Assembly (NCBI GenBank): GCA_964601355.1
Contig: CAZRNB010000127.1
Span: 1 to 8,010, forward strand
Origin: CAZRNB01 sp964601355
GTDB taxonomy: Bacteria > Planctomycetota > Phycisphaerae > Sedimentisphaerales > Anaerobacaceae
Reading direction: 5' to 3'
Length of the DNA stretch: 8,010 nt
Shown: piece by piece, positions 1 to 5,538 of the stretch
Layout: each line of letters begins with the position of its first letter
Numbering within the stretch: the stretch's first letter is position 1
The notes under the pieces: generated by a model
What the model was told of the DNA's origin: nothing
What the model saw: the letters and a program-made list of their open reading frames with translations, nothing else
Databases searched by the model: none
Translations under genes and position numbers: made by a program

Positions 1-33
1 TATATTTTAGATAACCTTTTAATTCGCCCATAT

Positions 34-91
34 TTGCTCATAGTTCATAGTTCATTGAAATAACAACAATGAGCTATGAACAATTAACGAA
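34..91. repeat. Heptad-repeat hairpin A, at the 3' end of gltB
   Basis: Read on the plus strand, three 7-base units of the GTTCATA type (36-56) are followed by a 13-base core (57-69) and three units of the TGAACAA type (70-90). The arms pair: 43-57 with 67-81 gives 15 positions with one G-T wobble and no mismatch. The right arm runs through the gltB stop codon (84-86), so the last codons of gltB lie inside the repeat. It is an inverted copy of the repeat at 4871-4942, shorter by one heptad in each arm. It has no T-run after the stem, so it is not a standard intrinsic terminator. Confidence 0.85.
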
Positions 92-3000
92 AAACTTCTT
101 CTGTGGCCGGCGTCGTCTCGGTATCACGCTGCTCGACTGCACGCATCTTTTCTAAAGACAATCGATAATCTATCGGCATCACCTTCACAAACTTTCCCAC
201 CATGTCCGGCCAGGCATCCAAAATATATTTTGCACGCTGACTGTTAGTCCACATCAGATGCCGTTCTACCAAATCGTGCAGCAGCTTCTCATCCTCCTTG
301 CGCCAAACGCTCTCCAGCTCGACCATATCAAGATTGCACAGGGTGTCAAATAGCTGAGCTTCGTCAAGGACATAAGCCACGCCGCCGCTCATGCCGGCGG
401 CAAAATTACAGCCGGTCTGACCCAGCACCACTACTGCGCCGCCGGTCATATACTCGCAGCCGTGGTCACCCAGGCCCTCGACAACTGCGATTGCACCGCT
501 ATTGCGAACGGCAAATCGCTCGCCCGCCATGCCGTTTATAAAGACCTCGCCGGCTGTCGCACCATAAAGCAGGGTGTTTCCCACGACGATATTCTCATGT
601 GACAAAAACGGCGAATTTTGCGGCGTCTGTACAATGATTCGTCCGCCGGAAAGACTTTTGCCCAAATAATCATTGCTTTCGCCGATAAGCCTCAGTGTCA
701 CGCCGCTGACAAGGAATGCACCAAAACTTTGCCCTGCCGAGCCGCGAAAGATAATTTCCAGCGTCCCATCAGGCAGACCCTTTGGGCCATATCTGGTAAC
801 AATACGATTGCTGAGGATCGCACCAACAGTCCTGTTAACGTTGCGAACAGGCATTTCTATCACGGCCTTTTTGCCGTGCTCGATTGACTCTTTCGCCTTT
901 TCCAAAATCTGCCAATCGAGATTGTCTCGTATTGCGTACTGCGTATTGCGTATTGCGTTGGAATATTCATGACGCACCCCGCATGACACACCCCGCACAA
1001 CGCACGACGAATCCGGCTGCTGGAAGATGGCGGAAAAATCCAGGCCTTTAGCCTTATAGTGGTCTATTGCCTGACGCATTCTTAACCGATCGGCTCGGCC
1101 AATCATTTCATCAAATCTTCTAAAGCCCAGCTCAGCCATAATCCGGCGTACATCCTCCGCTACAAAGTGCATGAATCTCTCAATATATTCAGGCTTTCCG
1201 GCAAATCGTTTTCGCAGCTCCGGGTCCTGCGTGCCGATTCCAAACGGACAGGCACCTTCGTGACACTTTCGCAAAAGCGTGCAGCCGAGTGTCACTAAAG
1301 CTGCGGTACCAAAACCGAACCGGTCAGCTCCAAGCAGAGCCGCCACGACGACGTCTCTGCCGGTTTTTAACTGCCCATCAACCTGCACTCTGATCCGGTC
1401 TCGTAATCCGTTCATAACCAGCACCTGCTGCGTTTCAGCCAGGCCAAGCTCCCAGGGACAGCCGGTATGCTTAATTGAAGAAAGCGGGCTTGCACCGGTC
1501 CCACCGTCATGACCGCTGATAAGAACCTCATCGGCATTGCCTTTAGCGACCCCGGCAGCAACCGTTCCAACCCCAGCTTCCGCAACCAGCTTCACCGATA
1601 CTAATACCGACGGATTACCACACTTTAGGTCATATATAAGCTGCGCCAAATCTTCGATCGAATAAATATCGTGATGCGGCGGCGGTGATATAAGCGTCAC
1701 GCCAGGTATGGAATGCCTGAGCCGGGCAATCTCTTCCGTCACCTTGTGACCCGGAAGCTGGCCGCCCTCGCCGGGCTTGGCGCCCTGAGCCATCTTGATT
1801 TGCAGCTCTTTGGCATGTGCAAGGTAATCGATAGTGACACCGAATCTGCCGCTTGCCACCTGCTTGATTGCGCAGTTTTTTGAATCACCGCTGGAGGCCT
1901 GGTCATATCTTGACGGGTCCTCACCGCCTTCGCCGGTGTTGCTCATTGCTCCGAGGCGGTTCATCGCTATAGCCAGGCACTCATGTGCCTCTTTGCTGAT
2001 CGAGCCATGACTCATCGCGCCTGTACAAAATCTTTTGATAATATCACCGACCGGCTCAACCTCACTTATATCAACCTGCTCACCCAGTACAAACTCAAAA
2101 AGGCCCCGCAGCGTGCAGAGTTTTTCCGACTGGTCATTGACTGCTTTTGAATAATCGGCGTAGGCATTTGCATCATTATTCATTACGGCATGCTGCAGCC
2201 GCGATACCGTAGTCGGATTCCACAAATGGTACTCGCCGTTGCGTCGGTAATGATATTCTCCGCCGAAGTCCAGAGAACCCCCAGTGAAACCGGGGGCTAA
2301 ATATTCGGGCTTCGCAAACGCCGAACTGTGACGGGCCAGTGCTTCTGCAGTAATCTCAGATAATCCTATTCCGCCGATTCGCGAGCTTGTGCCGGTAAAA
2401 TATTTATCAATAAGCTCACGGTTCAATCCGATCGCTTCAAATAACTGGGCTCCTATATAGCTGCGAAGCGTGGAGATGCCCATCTTGCTCATGGTTTTTA
2501 GCATCCCCTTCTTCAGAGCAGCGATATAATTATCGACTATCTGCGTCTGCTCCATCTCTGCGGGCAATTCACCCTGGCGATGCAGCTGGCCGAGCGATTC
2601 AAACGCCAGGTAAGGATTAACTGCATTGGCGCCGAAACCCGCTAAAAGGCAGAAGTGCATAACCTCTCTTGGCTCGCCACTTTCGACGATCAGGCCTGCC
2701 TCGCCTCGAAGGCCGCGATTAAGCAGGCCATGATGGACTGCAGCCGTTGCCAAAAGCGATGGAATTGCCGCCTGCGCATCGGAGGTGTCACGATCACTAA
2801 TGATTATAAGTGAAACCCCATCCTGAATAGATTGTATGGCAGCATCGACCAATGAATCCAGCGCGCAATGGAGACTGTCACCGGCATCATGCCGTCGTTG
2901 TGAACCTGCGGTGAAACCGCAGGCTAAATATTTAGCCCCACGTCCTACGTGGGGTCCTTCTGCCTGGAAAACAGCAGGTATAGTAACGACTTTGAAATCT

Positions 3001-4832
3001 TCTCTGCTTACTGCCCGCAGCCGTTCGATATCCTCATTAGTCAGAATCGGATGATGCAGCTTAAGCTGTCTGCAATGCTGCGGCGTCTCAGCCAGTATGT
3101 TCCTTTTTTTGCCCGTAAAGGTCATCAGGCTCATCACCAGCCCTTCACGCAGCGGGTCGATCGGAGGATTGGTCACCTGCGCAAAAAGCTGCTTGAAATA
3201 ATTGAATAAAAGCTTCGGTTTATCGGAAAGCACAGCGAGCGGCGTATCGTTACCCATCGATCCAACGGGCTCCTGACCATGTAGCGCCATAGGTGTTAAA
3301 ATCATCTTGAGCTCTTCGGAAGTATAACCGAATGCCCTCATCCTCTGAATTATCGTCACGGCATCGCTTTTAACCGATTTTGGCGAGTCGAGCCGCTCGT
3401 CCCTGCCCGGGACAGGCAGACTGCCAAGCTCGATCCTGTTTTCTGCCAGCCATCTGCGGTAGGGTTTTTGCCTGGCGGTCTTGCTTTTTATCTCATTATC
3501 GGTAACTATCCTTCCTTCAGCCGTATCCACCAGAAACATACGACCCGGCTGAAGACAGCCCTTCCGAAGTATCCTTTCGGGAGGAAATTGCACAACGCCT
3601 GCCTCGCTTGCAATAATAGCCAGGCCATCAGTTGTCACCAAATAACGGCAGGGTCTTAAGCCATTACGGTCCAATGTCCCGCCGATCAGCCTGCCATCGG
3701 TAAAAACCATCGCCGCCGGCCCATCCCACGGCTCCATAATTGAGGCGTGATACTCATAAAAAGCCCGTTTATCAGTACTGATATGGTACTTTAAGCCGAA
3801 GGCCTCAGGAATCATCATCATCATCGCATGAGGCATGCTTCTGCCGGCCCGAAAGAGAAGCTCAAGCGTGCTATCGAAACATGCAGAGTCGCTCATCTCA
3901 GGCGTCAGAACCGGAAGTAAATCGCTAATATTATCCCCGAATAGCTCACAGGTCATCTTCTCATGGCGAGCCCTCATCCAGTTGCGGTTGCCGCTGAGAG
4001 TATTTATCTCGCCATTATGGGCTATATAGCGAAACGGCTGGGCAAGGCGCCAGTTTGGAAAAGTATTGGTGCTATATCGCTGATGAACTACCGCCAGTGC
4101 CGATTTGACCCGTTCATCAGCAAGGTCAGGATAATATGCAAACAACTGCCAGGCCATGAACATGCCTTTATAGCAGACTGTTCTGCTCGAAAGTGAAGTT
4201 ACATAAAAATCCTCTCCATTGTCAGCGAACTTTTCACGTACCAATCGCTCTGCCCGTTTGCGTGCCAGGTACAGACGCCTTTCAAACTCCTCTTCAGAAT
4301 AAAGGGGTCGGGGGTCAGGGGTCGGGGGTCGGGGGTCTGACCTCTGCTCCCTGACACCTGAACCCTGTACATGCCCATCTACGAAAATCTGTTTAATAGA
4401 AGGCTCAGCAGCCAATGCTATTTTCCCCAGACAATCATTAGCTGTGGGGACATCTCGCCAGCCAAGCACCTTCATACCGTAACAGGCGATCGCAGATTCT
4501 AAAATTTCGTCGCATTGTTTCCGCAATTGTGCATCTTGTGAGCCGAATACCATTCCCACGCCATACTGAGCGGGTTGCGGCAGAGAAAAGCCCTGTTTCT
4601 CTTTGCATTCGGCAAATAAAAGCTCGTGCGGAATTTGAAAAAGAATTCCAGCGCCATCCCCTGTCATTTCATCGGCACTCGCCGCTCCGCGGTGATGAAG
4701 GTTCAACAGTATCTCTTTGCCATATTCGATTATAGAGTGGTCGCGCTTTCCTGAGATATTGACAACCGCCCCTATCCCACAGGAACCGTGCTCATACTTG
4801 GATTCATATAAACCCCGATTTTTTAACTGCAT
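84..4832 (-). CDS. gltB: Glutamate synthase (GOGAT) large/alpha subunit
   Basis: Makes two glutamates from glutamine and 2-oxoglutarate in the cytoplasm, using ammonia channelled from a glutaminase site to an FMN site. The 1582-residue product has all expected parts: an N-terminal class II amidotransferase domain whose nucleophile is Cys18 in EHGSCGIG (a 17-residue propeptide would be removed), with STNTFPNW and AHNGEINTLSGNRNW near residues 250-285; a central domain at about 500-800; the FMN synthase domain at about 865-1260 with GAMSNTGEGGEDPSRY and KPGEGGQLPGHK; 3Fe-4S ligands Cys1184, Cys1190 and Cys1195; and a C-terminal GXGXG beta-helix domain at about 1315-1540. It is longer than the usual roughly 1500 residues. 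Four repeat-derived insertions explain this, at about residues 156-177, 626-644, 843-853 and 1275-1302, all outside the catalytic motifs. The ATG has an upstream AAGGAA. NADPH versus ferredoxin dependence cannot be decided because gltD is not in view. Confidence 0.97.
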   Translation of the reverse strand: MQLKNRGLYESKYEHGSCGIGAVVNISGKRDHSIIEYGKEILLNLHHRGAASADEMTGDGAGILFQIPHELLFAECKEKQGFSLPQPAQYGVGMVFGSQDAQLRKQCDEILESAIACYGMKVLGWRDVPTANDCLGKIALAAEPSIKQIFVDGHVQGSGVREQRSDPRPPTPDPRPLYSEEEFERRLYLARKRAERLVREKFADNGEDFYVTSLSSRTVCYKGMFMAWQLFAYYPDLADERVKSALAVVHQRYSTNTFPNWRLAQPFRYIAHNGEINTLSGNRNWMRARHEKMTCELFGDNISDLLPVLTPEMSDSACFDSTLELLFRAGRSMPHAMMMMIPEAFGLKYHISTDKRAFYEYHASIMEPWDGPAAMVFTDGRLIGGTLDRNGLRPCRYLVTTDGLAIIASEAGVVQFPPERILRKGCLQPGRMFLVDTAEGRIVTDNEIKSKTARQKPYRRWLAENRIELGSLPVPGRDERLDSPKSVKSDAVTIIQRMRAFGYTSEELKMILTPMALHGQEPVGSMGNDTPLAVLSDKPKLLFNYFKQLFAQVTNPPIDPLREGLVMSLMTFTGKKRNILAETPQHCRQLKLHHPILTNEDIERLRAVSREDFKVVTIPAVFQAEGPHVGRGAKYLACGFTAGSQRRHDAGDSLHCALDSLVDAAIQSIQDGVSLIIISDRDTSDAQAAIPSLLATAAVHHGLLNRGLRGEAGLIVESGEPREVMHFCLLAGFGANAVNPYLAFESLGQLHRQGELPAEMEQTQIVDNYIAALKKGMLKTMSKMGISTLRSYIGAQLFEAIGLNRELIDKYFTGTSSRIGGIGLSEITAEALARHSSAFAKPEYLAPGFTGGSLDFGGEYHYRRNGEYHLWNPTTVSRLQHAVMNNDANAYADYSKAVNDQSEKLCTLRGLFEFVLGEQVDISEVEPVGDIIKRFCTGAMSHGSISKEAHECLAIAMNRLGAMSNTGEGGEDPSRYDQASSGDSKNCAIKQVASGRFGVTIDYLAHAKELQIKMAQGAKPGEGGQLPGHKVTEEIARLRHSIPGVTLISPPPHHDIYSIEDLAQLIYDLKCGNPSVLVSVKLVAEAGVGTVAAGVAKGNADEVLISGHDGGTGASPLSSIKHTGCPWELGLAETQQVLVMNGLRDRIRVQVDGQLKTGRDVVVAALLGADRFGFGTAALVTLGCTLLRKCHEGACPFGIGTQDPELRKRFAGKPEYIERFMHFVAEDVRRIMAELGFRRFDEMIGRADRLRMRQAIDHYKAKGLDFSAIFQQPDSSCVVRGVSCGVRHEYSNAIRNTQYAIRDNLDWQILEKAKESIEHGKKAVIEMPVRNVNRTVGAILSNRIVTRYGPKGLPDGTLEIIFRGSAGQSFGAFLVSGVTLRLIGESNDYLGKSLSGGRIIVQTPQNSPFLSHENIVVGNTLLYGATAGEVFINGMAGERFAVRNSGAIAVVEGLGDHGCEYMTGGAVVVLGQTGCNFAAGMSGGVAYVLDEAQLFDTLCNLDMVELESVWRKEDEKLLHDLVERHLMWTNSQRAKYILDAWPDMVGKFVKVMPIDYRLSLEKMRAVEQRDTETTPATEEVFR
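928..1007. repeat. Heptad-repeat array C, in frame inside gltB
   Basis: Four units of CGTATTG type (928-955, one with C for T) are followed by a 17-base core (956-972) and five C-rich units of CGCACNN type (973-1007). On the coding strand the left arm reads as GCAATAC units, and the right arm keeps the GCANNNC pattern on the plus strand, so the arms are an imperfect inverted repeat. The array encodes about residues 1275-1302 of GltB, including NAIRNTQYAIR. It falls in the linker between the FMN domain and the GXGXG domain, where length changes should be tolerated, and the frame stays open. Confidence 0.8.
2275..2305 (-). repeat. Palindromic element inserted in gltB (short copy)
   Basis: This 31-base stretch matches 2902-2932 at 26 of 31 positions in the same orientation. 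It contains a hairpin with arms at 2278-2284 and 2290-2296 around a TGAAA loop, then CTAAATATT. Two of the stem pairs differ from the other copy on both sides, so pairing is kept. It encodes about residues 843-853 of GltB, YLAPGFTGGSL, just before the conserved GGEYHYRRNGEYHLWNP, a position where GOGAT proteins I can recall have a shorter linker. The second half of the longer copy is absent here. Confidence 0.75.
2902..2957 (-). repeat. Palindromic element inserted in gltB (long copy)
   Basis: Three back-to-back palindromes are visible: a hairpin at 2905-2922 with 7-base arms and a TGAAA loop; the perfect 16-base palindrome GGCTAAATATTTAGCC at 2922-2937; and a hairpin with 8-base arms CCCCACGT / ACGTGGGG and a 3-base loop at 2936-2954. 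The element encodes about residues 626-644 of GltB, with KYLACGFTAGS, which parallels EYLAPGFTGGS from the second copy in the same frame. It lies in the central domain after AEGP, in what should be a surface loop. In-frame palindromic insertions of this kind are known from Rickettsia (Rickettsia palindromic elements); this one is not claimed to be related. Confidence 0.85.
4304..4366. repeat. Heptad-repeat hairpin D, in frame inside gltB
   Basis: Five units of GGGGTCG type (4304-4338) run directly into four units of the complementary type, such as GACACCT and GAACCCT (4339-4366). The array is nine heptads, exactly 63 bases or 21 codons, so the frame is kept. It encodes a charged, proline-rich segment, about residues 156-177 of GltB (SDPRPPTPDPRP within it). 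It interrupts the glutaminase domain between IKQIFVDG and EEFERRLYLARKRAE, a site where GOGAT proteins usually have a short linker. Strong purine bias on one strand of each arm. Confidence 0.88.
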
Positions 4833-4842
4833 TGTTGCTAAA

Positions 4843-4848
4843 TTCCTT
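4843..4848 (-). promoter_or_regulatory. Ribosome binding site of gltB
   Basis: On the minus strand AAGGAA lies 10 bases before the ATG at 4832. The spacing is slightly long but acceptable, and no better in-frame start is visible. The start is also supported by the protein: the catalytic Cys follows at residue 18, as expected for a short GOGAT propeptide. Confidence 0.6.
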
Positions 4849-4870
4849 GTTTTAAGACAATTCCTGGCAA

Positions 4871-4942
4871 TTCGTTAATTGTTCATTGTTCGTAGTTCAT
4901 TGTTATTATTTCAATGATCTATGAACTATGAACTTTGAGCAA
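4871..4942. repeat. Heptad-repeat hairpin B, upstream of gltB
   Basis: Four units of GTTCATT type (4874-4901), a 13-base core (4902-4914) and four units of TGAACTA type (4915-4942). Positions 4881-4902 pair with 4912-4933: 19 Watson-Crick pairs, one wobble and two mismatches in 22. It is an inverted copy of the repeat at 34-91; the cores match with one difference and each arm has exactly one more heptad. It sits 38 bases upstream of the gltB start, so it would lie in the 5' leader of the gltB transcript and could affect its translation or stability (inference). Confidence 0.85.
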
Positions 4943-5089
4943 GAATGGCTTGCGGTTTTATAGCTACCAATAAAACCACCCTGTAAATAGTATATCCAGC
5001 TTTTCAGACATCAATGAGCAAATTCCCTTAATAAGTAATATAAGATAAATAGATATTATCAGAAAATATTCTAATGACTAAGCGAAGGC

Positions 5090-5135
5090 AAAAGAAAATC
5101 ATCATAAGCGTTTCAACTTATGATGATATTCTTTT
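5090..5135. terminator. Terminator-like hairpin, probably bidirectional
   Basis: ATCATCATAAG (5098-5108) and CTTATGATGAT (5117-5127) form a perfect 11-base stem with an 8-base loop. The stem extends to 5090-5108 with 5117-5135 with a single mismatch, which places an A-run before and a T-run after the stem on both strands. This is the shape of a bidirectional intrinsic terminator, although the stem is AT-rich. On the minus strand it would separate gltB from glnA transcription and give gltB its own promoter in 4833-5089; no convincing promoter could be picked there. Confidence 0.55.
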
Positions 5136-5187
5136 AACGATTCTCAAAATCTATTTTTGGGGAATTTATGATATAATCAAAAAAACG

Positions 5188-5350
5188 TAACCGTTCACGG
5201 CTTAAAATGTTGAATTTGGTCCAGTTTAAGTCATTGCGAGCGATGCAGAGCCGAGCGTGGCAATCTCTTTGCTTGGTGAATTTGAGATTGCTTCGGCCTA
5301 AAGGCCTCGCAATGACATAAAAAGGCCGATTTGACCCCGTGAACGGTTAT
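5188..5350. mobile_element. MITE-like nested palindromic element
   Basis: A 13-base terminal inverted repeat, TAACCGTTCACGG at 5188-5200 and its complement at 5337-5349, encloses an inner palindrome at 5230-5316. AAAAACG occurs immediately left (5181-5187) and again at 5351-5357, one base beyond the right end, which looks like a target-site duplication. The sequence between ends and inner palindrome is also roughly inverted. There is no open reading frame of note, so any transposase would act in trans. Non-autonomous element is an inference; only its palindromic form and flanking direct repeat are seen. Confidence 0.6.
5230..5316. repeat. Inner palindrome with CATTGCGAG ends
   Basis: GTCATTGCGAG (5230-5240) is the exact complement of CTCGCAATGAC (5306-5316), and GCAATCTC (5260-5267) pairs with GAGATTGC (5284-5291). 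Sequences of this type (ends reading CATTGCGAG, GCAATCTC inside) are, from memory, dispersed in many environmental bacterial genomes. Here it is nested within the larger inverted repeat at 5188-5350. Confidence 0.75.
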
Positions 5351-5371
5351 AAAAACGAATATTAAAACCAA

Positions 5372-5434
5372 GTTTGAGGCAAGGCTTGCCCTTTCAAACC
5401 GATTTTTTCAAACCGGCCTACTTCGGGCAAGCCT
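5372..5434. repeat. Palindromic intergenic repeat
   Basis: AGGCTTGCCC (5382-5391) pairs exactly with GGGCAAGCCT (5425-5434). A competing smaller hairpin, GGCAAG (5378-5383) with CTTGCC (5385-5390), shares the left arm, and GTTTGA (5372-5377) pairs with TCAAAC (5394-5399). Within the loop TTTCAAACCG occurs twice, 14 bases apart. It lies 104 bases past the glnA stop. Likely another small dispersed repeat; a role as a terminator is not supported by a T-run after the stem. Confidence 0.5.
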
Positions 5435-5462
5435 CACCCGCAACCCAATTCCAAGCCATAAT

Positions 5463-5538
5463 AATTTAGAATTTAGAATTATGAATTAAGAATGAAGAGA
5501 CGTAATTCTAAATTCTTCATTCTCAATTCTAAATTCGT
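5463..5538. repeat. Heptad-repeat hairpin E, abutting the glnA stop codon
   Basis: Five units of AATTTAG / AATTAAG type (5463-5497), a 6-base core AGACGT and five units of AATTCTA type (5504-5538). Positions 5463-5494 pair with 5504-5535 at 27 of 32 positions. The last heptad overlaps the first base of the glnA stop codon (5538-5540), so on the mRNA the hairpin begins right after the stop. The sequence is unrelated to the other heptad arrays although the period and the arm arrangement are the same. Confidence 0.88.

Noticed and set aside
928..1007. CRISPR-like array
   Set aside because: The repeated units are 7 bases with no spacers and the arms are inverted relative to each other; this is not a CRISPR layout.
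3399..3413. Small palindrome GTCCC-TGCCC-GGGAC in gltB as a fifth inserted repeat
   Set aside because: Only 5-base arms, no second copy in the window, and the encoded LPVPGRDE segment fits the ordinary variable linker of GOGAT.
618..4735. Several plus-strand open frames of 60-100 codons opposite gltB
   Set aside because: All are antisense to conserved GltB sequence, with no recognised domains; shadow frames.
4989..5014. Sigma70 promoter for gltB (TATACT at 4989-4994 with TTGATG at 5009-5014, minus strand)
   Set aside because: The spacing between the two boxes is 14 bases, too short, and other AT-rich hexamers nearby are equally good. No sigma54 type GGCAC-N5-TTGC site was found either.
5172..5177. 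TATAAT on the plus strand in the gltB-glnA spacer
   Set aside because: No matching -35 box and no plus-strand gene downstream; expected by chance in AT-rich DNA.
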